Part shown: positions 56,819-64,000 of the stretch, one piece after another
Layout of the letters: the number at the start of each line of letters is the position of its first letter
How positions within the stretch are numbered: the stretch's first letter is position 1
Origin: Planococcus beigongshangi
GTDB lineage: Bacteria; Bacillota; Bacilli; Bacillales_A; Planococcaceae
Direction of reading: 5' to 3'
Length of the DNA stretch: 64,000 nucleotides
Assembly (NCBI RefSeq): GCF_016820495.1
Contig: NZ_JADHDU010000002.1
Location: forward strand, 535,476-599,475
Position numbers and translations under genes: made by a program
Notes under the pieces: model-generated
Databases searched by the model: none
Told to the model about the DNA's origin: nothing
What the model saw: the letters and a program-made list of their open reading frames with translations, nothing else

Positions 56819-57637
56819 TCAAGGGAAACGCGGGAATTGGCCGAAATCAGGTTTGCGTTTTTCTTTGAACGCATCGCGTCCTTCTTTCGCTTCATCCGTT
56901 GTATAGTAAAGCAATGTCGCGTCTCCAGCCATTTGCTGAAGTCCAGCAAGGCCATCCGTATCCGCATTCATCGCCGCTTTTACGAAACGAAGTGCAGTCG
57001 GGCTCATTTCAAGCATTTCCTCACACCATTTCACTGTCTCATCTTCGAGCTGCTCATAAGGAACCACTGTGTTCACAAGGCCCATATCAAGCGCTTCCTG
57101 GGCGTCATACTGACGGCACAGGTACCAGATTTCACGTGCTTTCTTGTGGCCGATGATGCGCGCCAGGTAACCAGAACCGTAACCTGCATCAAACGAACCA
57201 ACGCGTGGTCCTGTCTGGCCGAAACGTGCATTGTCAGCAGCGATCGTCAAATCACAAACTACGTGCAGCACGTGGCCGCCGCCGATTGCATATCCTGCAA
57301 CCATTGCAACAACCGGTTTCGGAATAACACGGATCAGACGCTGAAGGTCAAGTACGTTCAAACGTGGAATCTCATCTTCTCCTACGTAACCGCCGTGTCC
57401 GCGGACGGATTGGTCTCCGCCTGAACAGAAAGCTTTCTCGCCTTCGCCAGTCAGAACGATTACGCCGACGTCCGCATTATCGCGTGCGCGTGAAAATGCA
57501 TCGATCAATTCATGGACCGTTTTTGGACGGAATGCGTTACGCACTTCCGGACGGTTGATTGTAATTTTCGCAATCCCGTTATAAATTTCATATTTAATAT
57601 CTTCATATGTACGTTCTGTTACCCATTCACGTGTCAT
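56819..57637 (-). CDS. menB: 1,4-Dihydroxy-2-naphthoyl-CoA synthase
   Basis: Crotonase-fold enzyme closing the naphthoquinone ring. 272 residues with [33 protein letters not shown] (oxyanion hole) and [17 protein letters not shown]. Length and motifs match Bacillus MenB. AGGAGGA precedes ATG; it follows menH by ten bases. Confidence 0.96.
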   Translation of the reverse strand: MTREWVTERTYEDIKYEIYNGIAKITINRPEVRNAFRPKTVHELIDAFSRARDNADVGVIVLTGEGEKAFCSGGDQSVRGHGGYVGEDEIPRLNVLDLQRLIRVIPKPVVAMVAGYAIGGGHVLHVVCDLTIAADNARFGQTGPRVGSFDAGYGSGYLARIIGHKKAREIWYLCRQYDAQEALDMGLVNTVVPYEQLEDETVKWCEEMLEMSPTALRFVKAAMNADTDGLAGLQQMAGDATLLYYTTDEAKEGRDAFKEKRKPDFGQFPRFP

Positions 57638-57647
57638 GATTTTCCTC

Positions 57648-58460
57648 CTAAAATTTCTTTTTTAAATACTCCCTTACCATTGTAGCAAATTCATCCGGTT
57701 TTTCCACATGTAACGCATGCCCCGCCACTATCTGCTTATGCTCAGCATCCGGCATCAGCGCTGCCATCTCTTCAGCAATCGCCGTAAACTTGAGATCCAG
57801 TTCTCCTGTAACCAATAAAACCGGGAATTCAAGCTGCCTGATTGTTTCCCAATACGAAGCCTGAGAACCTGTGCCCATACCGATCAAACTGTTTGCGAGG
57901 CCAACAGGCTTCTGCGCCAGACGTTCTCTTCTGACAGCCGCTTTCACAGTTTCCGGTAATGTCTCCTGCGTTTTAAATAGAGGGATCTTCTCCCAGCTGC
58001 CGACAAATGAAGCAATCCCGCCGGACAGGATCTGCTCGGCAAGAAGCAGGTCGCTATCTCTTCTCTCATTACGCTGTAGTTCCGTTTTCAAACCAGGTGA
58101 AGAACTTTCAAGTATCAGAACGCTCAGCCTTTCGGGATAGGTACAGGCATAGGCCAGCGCTGCACGGCCGCCCATCGAGTAACCCGCCAGCGCAAAATCC
58201 CGAAGACCCAGCCGCTCAAATAGGTGCTCCAGATCACGCAGCTGCAGCTCCATCGAAAACCGCTCAGGATCCGCTGGACTATCCGTTTCACCGTGTCCGA
58301 TGAGATCGATCAGCACCAGTTTGTAATCTGCAAAATACGGCATCATATTTTGCCATGTTTCGGAACTGCCGGTAAAACCATGGAGAAACACCAGCGCCTG
58401 TTCCTTATCTTCATTTAAAATTTCAATGTGATAATGGACGCCTTCAATCTCCAGTTTCAT
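57648..58460 (-). CDS. menH: 2-Succinyl-6-hydroxy-2,4-cyclohexadiene-1-carboxylate synthase
   Basis: Alpha/beta hydrolase of 270 residues that eliminates pyruvate from SEPHCHC. Motifs: [21 protein letters not shown], the elbow GYSMGGR with nucleophilic Ser, GELDLKF (Asp) and [11 protein letters not shown] (His). ATG 58460 overlaps the menD stop (ATGA) and has GGAG upstream; the open frame extends 11 codons further. Confidence 0.92.
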   Translation of the reverse strand: MKLEIEGVHYHIEILNEDKEQALVFLHGFTGSSETWQNMMPYFADYKLVLIDLIGHGETDSPADPERFSMELQLRDLEHLFERLGLRDFALAGYSMGGRAALAYACTYPERLSVLILESSSPGLKTELQRNERRDSDLLLAEQILSGGIASFVGSWEKIPLFKTQETLPETVKAAVRRERLAQKPVGLANSLIGMGTGSQASYWETIRQLEFPVLLVTGELDLKFTAIAEEMAALMPDAEHKQIVAGHALHVEKPDEFATMVREYLKKKF

Positions 58461-60157
58461 TGGACATCCAGCTCCTCGGCAAGTCGATTCCACAATTCTC
58501 TGTGCACCCGCACATTTGTTTCGCGGTCCGTGAACACTTCAATGATTTTAACAGCCTTTTCTTTTGGCGTCCGCAACGCGGAACGCAATTGCTCTTTTGT
58601 TTCCACAGCCGCATACTCTGCATCATACATTCGTGCTGCATCTTCGAACTTCAATCCCGTCGGCGTCCCGAACAACTCTTCAAAATAACGTTCTTCCTGT
58701 GATTGAGCCAAGTAAGAGAAAATTCCGCCGCCATCGTTATTCATCACGACGACAGTCAAATCCGTCTCCTGCATTTTTGAAGCGATCAAACCGTTCAGAT
58801 CATGCAAAAACGCCAAATCCCCGATGAATAAAACCGCCGGACGCTGTTTAGCAGCCTGGACACCGAAAGCCGTCGATACAACGCCGTCAATGCCATTGGC
58901 GCCCCGATTGGCGTAAATCATTACATCACGTGTAGTCGTTTTAAAATACGTATCCGTATCCCGGATCGGCATACTGCTGCTGACGATCAGATCACAGCGG
59001 TCCAGTTCATCAAAAAGAACTTTCGCAAGTACCCCTTCATCCAGCTTTTCATTGCAATGAAGTTCTGTTAGTTCCCAGAACAACTGAGATGCAGCAGTCC
59101 ATTTTTCGGTATAGGAATTCGTCACCTTCGCTGGGATCTCCAGCTGCCATAAACCAGCTTCAGATGCCTGGATATGATGAGTCACCACTGATTGCGCATC
59201 CCTCATCATCGGTGATTCATCGAACACGGCATATATATCCGGCTTCACTGAGGCAAGATATAATGTCAGCGGTTTGGATACAGGCTGCGGTCCGATGCGG
59301 ATCACTGTATCCGGCACCATGTTCCCTTTAAAAACTTCACTTTTCAATATCGCATCATAACTGTCGATAATCAGGTTCTGATAATTTCCTTCTTTATTAC
59401 TGCGAATATTGGATAACGGGTCTGCCAACACCGGCCAGTTTAACTTCCGGATAAACGTCCAGAATTCAGGAGGCATTTCCCCGGTCATTTCACCGATTAT
59501 CAAAAGTCCTTTATCAGTCCGTGTTATTTCCTCCAGGAAATCCCGGGTGGAAGCGGACAGCTCAAAGTCACCTCTTAAGTGCTGGATTTCACCGGGACTG
59601 TCATACTGCTGTTCAAAATCCAGCACCAGCGGTTCACGGAAAGGCACATTCAAATGCACAGGTCCCCGCGGCGCGGATACCGCATTCTTAACTGCCCGGT
59701 GAAGATGGCGCACCAAAAAGCCGATCCGGTTTTCCTCCTCGGGCATTGGCAGGTCCACTGACCATTTAACATGCGAACCGAATAGATTGATCTGGTTGAT
59801 TGCCTGAGGGGCCCCGACTTCCCTTAGCTCATGAGGGCGGTCGGCCGTCACGACAATCAATGGGATCCGGGCATAAAAAGCTTCTACTATAGCAGGGAAA
59901 TAATTCGCTGCAGCCGTTCCCGACGTACAAAGAAGCATGACCGGCTCACCTGAAGCCTTCGCTAAACCGAGCGCAAAATAGGCAGCCGAACGCTCATCGA
60001 TCTGCCGATAGACCGTTATGCCCTCCTCTTTCATACATGCGTATGCGAGAGGAGTCGACCTCGATCCTGGACTGATCACCGCATTTTTAACCCCCTGATT
60101 CACGAGGCTATGCGTAAATGCAGAAACATATTCAGTTAAATACTTACGATTCGTCAC
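58457..60157 (-). CDS. menD: 2-Succinyl-5-enolpyruvyl-6-hydroxy-3-cyclohexene-1-carboxylate synthase
   Basis: ThDP-dependent enzyme adding 2-oxoglutarate to isochorismate; 566 residues. Shows SPGSRSTPLA, CTSGTAAANYFPAIVEA, TADRPHELREVGAPQ and the ThDP/Mg site GDLAFLHDLNG...NNDGGGIF. Start is GTG 60157 with GGGAGG eight bases upstream; it overlaps menF by 14 bases. Confidence 0.96.
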   Translation of the reverse strand: MTNRKYLTEYVSAFTHSLVNQGVKNAVISPGSRSTPLAYACMKEEGITVYRQIDERSAAYFALGLAKASGEPVMLLCTSGTAAANYFPAIVEAFYARIPLIVVTADRPHELREVGAPQAINQINLFGSHVKWSVDLPMPEEENRIGFLVRHLHRAVKNAVSAPRGPVHLNVPFREPLVLDFEQQYDSPGEIQHLRGDFELSASTRDFLEEITRTDKGLLIIGEMTGEMPPEFWTFIRKLNWPVLADPLSNIRSNKEGNYQNLIIDSYDAILKSEVFKGNMVPDTVIRIGPQPVSKPLTLYLASVKPDIYAVFDESPMMRDAQSVVTHHIQASEAGLWQLEIPAKVTNSYTEKWTAASQLFWELTELHCNEKLDEGVLAKVLFDELDRCDLIVSSSMPIRDTDTYFKTTTRDVMIYANRGANGIDGVVSTAFGVQAAKQRPAVLFIGDLAFLHDLNGLIASKMQETDLTVVVMNNDGGGIFSYLAQSQEERYFEELFGTPTGLKFEDAARMYDAEYAAVETKEQLRSALRTPKEKAVKIIEVFTDRETNVRVHRELWNRLAEELDVQ

Positions 60158-61538
60158 TTAATTGACCTCCCAGGGCACGAAGCATCGGACGGAATTTAAC
60201 CCAGGTTTCAGCATATTCCGACGCTGAAATGGAATCTTCCACAATTCCCCCGCCTGCATATAAATAAGCTTCTTTTTTATCCAATAAAGCCGAACGGATC
60301 GCGACGGCAAACTCCCCATCCCCTTTGGCATCTATCCAGCCCACTGGCGCAGCATAATAGCCTCTGTTCATCGTTTCATATTGCCTGATCAGGCTAAGTG
60401 CTGCCTGCCGAGGTTCACCGCCAAGGGCGGGTGTCGGGTGAAGGTCACGCACCAGATCGATCAGATTTGAGCCTTCTTTCAATTCACCCTTTACAGGTGT
60501 ATATAAATGTTGAATATCCCGTACTTTCATCAATTTCGGCTTTTTAGGCAAAACTTTCACAGTGCAATGTTCCGAAAACACCTTGTCTATCATATCCACG
60601 ACATATTGATGTTCAGAACGGTTCTTCTTATCATTCAGCAATTCATTGCCGAGTTGCGAATCCTTTTCAACTGTTTTGCCGCGTGCCGTGGAACCTGCTA
60701 AACATGCAGACAAAGCAAGCTGATCTTCAACTTTCACCAAACGCTCAGGCGTAGCTCCGAAAAAGAATTGCTCTTCCGCTTCCATACCGAATATAAAGCT
60801 TTCGGGCTGTTCTTTCGATACCTGGTAAAGTGCTGATGAAGGTGACAATTCTTTATCGAAATCCAGTCTTAATACACGGGCAATGACAACTTTATCTGCC
60901 TGTTTCGCCTTAATGATATCGGTCATCTTATCAATAGAGGCAAGATACTCCTCTTTTTTCAACTCTTCCCGGCCTTTGTGCACAGGTTTTTCATAAACTG
61001 CCGGTTCAGATACCTGTGTAGCGTGGATCAATATATCCCGCTCTTTTCTCAATGCTTCGAACTCCGAAAATGTATCTTCTTTTTTCGTTATGAGATGAAT
61101 GCTCAGGTAAGCTCGGTCATGTTTGATGACCAGCTGAAAAGTCGGCACTGTGAAATAGGCTTCAGGGAAACGGTGCCAAAGACTTTGCGTCTTATTCAAT
61201 GGATCAAAAGAAAATCCGCCAAATAAGACAGGTTCAACAAAAGGCTCCTCATTGACGATTTGCTTGCATAAGTTCTGCCAGTTATTTTTAATATCCTCAA
61301 ATCGCCCTTGATGATTTTGGGCTTCCAATACATGGGCGTGGCCAAGTCCGACCAGGGTATGCGTTTTTTCGGGATTTTGCCAATAGAAACGTTTGCCGGC
61401 ATAATCCTTAGTGCCTGCATCAAAAAACGCTAACGCGGATATTCTGGATACTTCAATTGTTTCCGTGTAAAAACGGTATGCGACGTACCGTGAATTATCT
61501 TGTTTTTCGGCCGATGAATACGGTTGTGAATTCATCAT
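60144..61538 (-). CDS. menF: Isochorismate synthase
   Basis: Chorismate-utilising enzyme of 464 residues that commits chorismate to menaquinone. Visible motifs: KVVIARVLRLDF, PESFIFG, FFGATPERLV, LAGSTARGKT, KNRSEHQYVVDMI, TPALGGEPRQAAL and YAAPVGWIDAKGDGEFAVAIRSA. GGAGG is followed by two ATGs (61538, 61535); the second has slightly better spacing. First gene of menFDHB, divergent from menA. Confidence 0.95.
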   Translation of the reverse strand: MMNSQPYSSAEKQDNSRYVAYRFYTETIEVSRISALAFFDAGTKDYAGKRFYWQNPEKTHTLVGLGHAHVLEAQNHQGRFEDIKNNWQNLCKQIVNEEPFVEPVLFGGFSFDPLNKTQSLWHRFPEAYFTVPTFQLVIKHDRAYLSIHLITKKEDTFSEFEALRKERDILIHATQVSEPAVYEKPVHKGREELKKEEYLASIDKMTDIIKAKQADKVVIARVLRLDFDKELSPSSALYQVSKEQPESFIFGMEAEEQFFFGATPERLVKVEDQLALSACLAGSTARGKTVEKDSQLGNELLNDKKNRSEHQYVVDMIDKVFSEHCTVKVLPKKPKLMKVRDIQHLYTPVKGELKEGSNLIDLVRDLHPTPALGGEPRQAALSLIRQYETMNRGYYAAPVGWIDAKGDGEFAVAIRSALLDKKEAYLYAGGGIVEDSISASEYAETWVKFRPMLRALGGQLSDES

Positions 61539-61708
61539 ATTACCTCCGTTTATTTAATGGCTATCGAAAAAAAACGATGAGTCCATTGCTCTTTTTAATC
61601 TCTACCCTCTATCATACTCTTTTCTGCTAAAATCAGCACAACATTTGCTGTCTTAAAGTACTATTTGCAGTACAATATAATAGGAAAGAATTAAAGGAGA
61701 GGTACTAC

Positions 61709-62620
61709 ATGACACAAATGATTAAAGCGGACAATGGATGGCGTGTCTGGTGGCAGCTTACCCGCCCGCATACTTTGACCGCAGCTTTTGCTCCCGTATT
61801 TCTGGGAACAATGATTGCAATCAGGGATTCACAAATTGACTGGTTATTATTCACAGCCATGCTGGTTGCAAGTTTACTGATTCAGGCAGCAACAAACATG
61901 TTCAACGAATACTATGATTTTGCAAGAGGCCTCGACAATGAAAATTCTGTCGGTATCGGTGGCGCTATCGTGAGAAACGGCGTCAAACCGCAAACCGTCC
62001 TGCGTCTTGCTTTTGGGCTTTATGTAATCGCAGGAATCATCGGAATCTACATTTGCTATCAGACAAGCTGGTGGCTATTGGCCGTAGGCGGTATAGCGAT
62101 GATCGTCGGGTATTTATACACCGGCGGACCATACCCGATCGCCTATACTCCCTTCGGTGAAGTATTCTCAGGCCTATTCATGGGCTTCCTGATCGTACTT
62201 ATCGCATTCTATATTCAAACCGGAACCATCACTTTGGATGCCATTCTTTTATCAGTGCCCAGCACCTTGCTGGTAGCAGCCATTATGATGTCCAATAACA
62301 TCAGAGATATCGTCGGCGATGCCGCGAGTGGCCGAAGAACATTGGCGATACTTGCCGGCCGGCCGGCTGCAGTCAACATTCTTCTATCATTTTTTGCCCT
62401 GTCCTATGTATGGATAGCGTTACTTGTTTTTCTGGGGCAGATTACGCCATGGTCTCTGCTGGTATTCATCAGTATAATCAAACCGGTGAAAATCATTAAA
62501 ATCTTTAAACGTTATACAGAACCATTGAAAGTTATGCCTGCCATGAAAGACACTGGTATAACCAACACGTTATTTGCTTTATTGTTAGCCATAGGCTTAT
62601 TAATCGGCCATATCTTCTAA
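61709..62620 (+). CDS. menA: 1,4-Dihydroxy-2-naphthoate polyprenyltransferase
   Basis: UbiA-family membrane enzyme, 303 residues and about eight to nine helices, that attaches the prenyl tail to DHNA. Two Asp-rich motifs are visible, NEYYDFARGLD and NNIRDIVGD, with YTGGPYPIAY between them. AAAGGAGAGG precedes ATG, and a TATAAT box lies at 61676-61681. It diverges from menF, so both halves of the pathway are read from the same intergenic region. Confidence 0.95.
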   Translation: MTQMIKADNGWRVWWQLTRPHTLTAAFAPVFLGTMIAIRDSQIDWLLFTAMLVASLLIQAATNMFNEYYDFARGLDNENSVGIGGAIVRNGVKPQTVLRLAFGLYVIAGIIGIYICYQTSWWLLAVGGIAMIVGYLYTGGPYPIAYTPFGEVFSGLFMGFLIVLIAFYIQTGTITLDAILLSVPSTLLVAAIMMSNNIRDIVGDAASGRRTLAILAGRPAAVNILLSFFALSYVWIALLVFLGQITPWSLLVFISIIKPVKIIKIFKRYTEPLKVMPAMKDTGITNTLFALLLAIGLLIGHIF

Positions 62621-62631
62621 ACATACCATTC

Positions 62632-62657
62632 AGCATCTCTTAACTGAGATGCTTTTT
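62632..62657 (+). terminator. menA terminator
   Basis: AGCATCTC-TTAACT-GAGATGCT followed by TTTTC. Confidence 0.88.
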
Positions 62658-62702
62658 CTTTTTAATAAGAAGAAAAATTTCATCCGATTATAATTTTATA
62701 AA

Positions 62703-63755
62703 TATAAATTGTCAACTCAAGTCGAACGCGGCAAGAAATTCATGAATACCTCAAATGGCGTATTATAATTCAGTACTTTCCGGGGGACCTGATTGAATAC
62801 CAGGAGAAAATCCATAGTCTCTTTTTTGGGTCATCCGGCTGAAGTCGGTTCCTTTTGGGTACGTGCGGCGAACACGACCATTACTGTTCTCGTTTGTTCC
62901 GCGCTGGCCCGGTACCCGGGATCTGAGAAGTAAAAGGGTATTTCTAAGGCTTTCTCCACTTCGACCCATCCGTGAAATTCTTTGCCTCGGTCGGCAGTAA
63001 TGGATTTCACCATTTTTTTAGGCAGATTTTTCAACACGTGGATGATGGCCTGAGCGGTTTCACTGGCCGTCTTCGGAGTCAGCTTATAGACAATCTCAAA
63101 CCGGGTGGTGCGTTCTGTCAATGTGAGAATCTGACTTTTGTGTGACTTGCCGATGACCGTATCGGCTTCCCAGTGTCCCACTTGGCTTCGTGGCGCTAGG
63201 CGCGCGTGGATCTTTTTCAGACGGGGCATCTTGCCTCGGGTCTCCACTTCGTTGTTTTTCAACTTCCGGCCTTTACGGATTAGGAGTTTTTGAGACAGCT
63301 TGAATAGACCGAGTGCAGCGTAACGGTACATACTCAATACACTGATGGGAAAAGGTTTCTTATGTGTTTTCCAATACCGTCCGACGATGCCTTCGGGCGA
63401 CCAGCCCAACTTCAATTTTGACAGGACATAATCGACGTCTTCTTGATTGACCGATCGTCTAGCACCGCAGTTTTTACGTTTGGCCTCGTAGTCAGCCTGC
63501 GCCAAAAGGGCGTTATACGGCTGACAGCGTTTCAATTCATAGTTGATGGTGCTCTTGCTTCGCTTCAACTGTCTCGCCATGTAGGACAGCGATTTCTCTT
63601 CCAGGCAATAACTCTCGATTAGCACACGTTCCCGTGATATAATTTGGGCATAGCTCATTTGGGGACACTCCTTTAGTTGATTCGCGTTAACTAGTGTGTA
63701 TCCACTTGAGCTATTTTTAATTTTCTACCCGTTCGACTTAATATGATAATCTACA
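62703..63755 (-). mobile_element. IS30-family insertion sequence (about 1.05 kb)
   Basis: A broken IS30-type transposase is framed by imperfect terminal inverted repeats of about 26 bases. Read inward, the left end is TATAAATTGTCAACTCAAGTCGAACG (in two parts: TATAAATTGTCAAC, TCAAGTCGAACG) and the right end is TGTAGATTATCATA, TTAAGTCGAACG; 18 of the 26 positions agree. AA flanks both ends, as expected for a 2-bp target duplication but not decisive in A-rich DNA. The exact ends are estimates. Confidence 0.75.
62717..63658 (-). pseudogene. IS30-family transposase with two frameshifts
   Basis: The first 250 codons (from ATG 63658, AAGGAG upstream) carry the IS30 helix-turn-helix (SLSYMARQLKRSKSTINYELKR), the DDE domain motifs GHWEADTVIG and ITADRGKEF. 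Near 62905-62915 the frame shifts (DPGYRASAEQ instead of the expected DPGYxGQRGTNENSNG, which continues in another frame). A second shift near 62816-62828, at an A6 run, is needed to reach VPRKVLNYNTPFEVF and the TGA at 62717. The third catalytic residue is thus separated from the rest, so the transposase is presumed dead. Confidence 0.85.
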
Positions 63756-63759
63756 AAAC

Positions 63760-63797
63760 AAAAAAATGCCATGCAAATTAATGCATGGCATTTTTTA
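63760..63797 (-). terminator. Terminator of the tRNA cluster
   Basis: AAAAAATGCCATGC...GCATGGCATTTTTT; on the minus strand it follows tRNA-Glu by three bases. The IS30 end lies five bases beyond. Confidence 0.9.
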
Positions 63798-63799
63798 TA

Positions 63800-63871
63800 T
63801 GACCCCTACGGGATTCGAACCCGTGTTACCGCCGTGAAAGGGCGGTGTCTTAACCGCTTGACCAAGGGGCC
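63800..63871 (-). tRNA. tRNA-Glu (anticodon TTC)
   Basis: 72 bases; acceptor GGCCCCT pairs with AGGGGTC, anticodon loop CCTTTCAC gives TTC, T loop GGTTCGAATCC. The terminal CCA is not encoded. Confidence 0.96.
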
Positions 63872-63877
63872 TATTAC

Positions 63878-63968
63878 TGGCGGAGAAGGAGGGATTTGAA
63901 CCCTCGCGCCGGTTGCCCGACCTACACCCTTAGCAGGGGCGCCTCTTCAGCCACTTGAGTACTTCCCC
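63878..63968 (-). tRNA. tRNA-Ser (anticodon GCT)
   Basis: 91 bases with the long variable arm of class II tRNAs; anticodon loop CTGCTAA (GCT), T loop GGTTCAAATCC, encoded CCA (63880-63878). Acceptor GGGGAAG/CTTCTCC. Confidence 0.96.
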
Positions 63969-63972
63969 AGTA

Positions 63973-64000
63973 TGGCTCCGAAGGTAGGACTCGAACCTAC
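63973..64000 (-). tRNA. tRNA, 3' end only (probably tRNA-Asn)
   Basis: The last 28 bases, T arm GTAGGTTCGAGTCCTAC then CTTCGGAGCCA with encoded CCA; the rest lies beyond the window. The sequence is close to the 3' end of Bacillus tRNA-Asn, and an Asn-Ser-Glu order is common in Bacillales, but the anticodon is not visible. Confidence 0.7.

Noticed and set aside
62763..62969. Separate 68-residue gene in the IS element
   Set aside because: It is the continuation of the IS30 transposase in a shifted frame (QRGTNENSNG, YPKGTDF).

Overview
The window looks like a chromosomal segment from a low-to-moderate-GC Gram-positive rod of the Bacillales, most likely the Planococcaceae. This is inferred from gene order and protein character. 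The run rpsD-tyrS-acsA-acuABC-ccpA-aroA-ytxGHJ-murC-sftA-ytpRQP-ytoP-ytzB-ytnP-trmB-ytlR-thpR-dat-pepV-ytzE-rsuA-murJ-ytfP-leuS matches the Bacillus subtilis 'yt' region, but several genes differ and the interspersed repeats are lineage-specific. The genus cannot be fixed from sequence alone.

Layout. 1-2.5 kb: the end of rpsD, a decayed surface-protein fragment beside a group II intron-like scrap, a BtuF-like protein and a stress protein. 2.5-12.8 kb: T-box-controlled tyrS, a class A penicillin-binding protein, then the acetate module (acsA diverging from acuABC, with a cre-like site between) and ccpA, whose product should act on that site. 12.9-22.3 kb: aroA, the SigB-type ytxGHJ operon, murC, and the sftA/ytpR/ytpQ/ytpP group with a lipoprotein. 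22.3-34 kb: housekeeping genes (DUF84 NTPase, ytoP, ytnP, trmB, diacylglycerol-kinase-like protein, thpR, dat, pepV, rsuA, murJ). 34-46 kb: ytfP, T-box-controlled leuS, scoAB, an MFS transporter, the ytqA-mnmM pair, oxidoreductase and hydrolase genes and ytoA. 46-54 kb: metK behind a SAM-I riboswitch, pckA, ytmA-ytkD, dps, yidD, an orphan zinc-binding lipoprotein and an unassigned three-gene membrane operon. 54-62.6 kb: the menaquinone genes menFDHB, menEC and divergent menA. 62.7-64 kb: an IS30-family element with a broken transposase next to the terminator of a tRNA Asn?-Ser-Glu cluster.

Genes that work together: AcsA with AcuA/AcuC (reversible lysine acetylation) under CcpA; pckA and scoAB in carbon flow; MenF-D-H-C-E-B-A as a nearly complete menaquinone route; TrmB, MnmM, RsuA, TyrS, LeuS and the tRNAs in translation; PBP1A, MurC and MurJ in cell-wall synthesis.

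The least explained material is non-coding or accessory: a tandem array of four related stem-loop elements at 31304-31650 with a fifth copy in the leader of ytfP; five 20-21-bp direct repeats between convergent ytfP and leuS; the group II intron-like scrap at 640-700; a possible 33-residue membrane peptide after mnmM; and the three-gene membrane operon at 52278-54017. No CRISPR array, prophage or recognised defence system was seen. All assignments come from reading the sequence; no database search was run.
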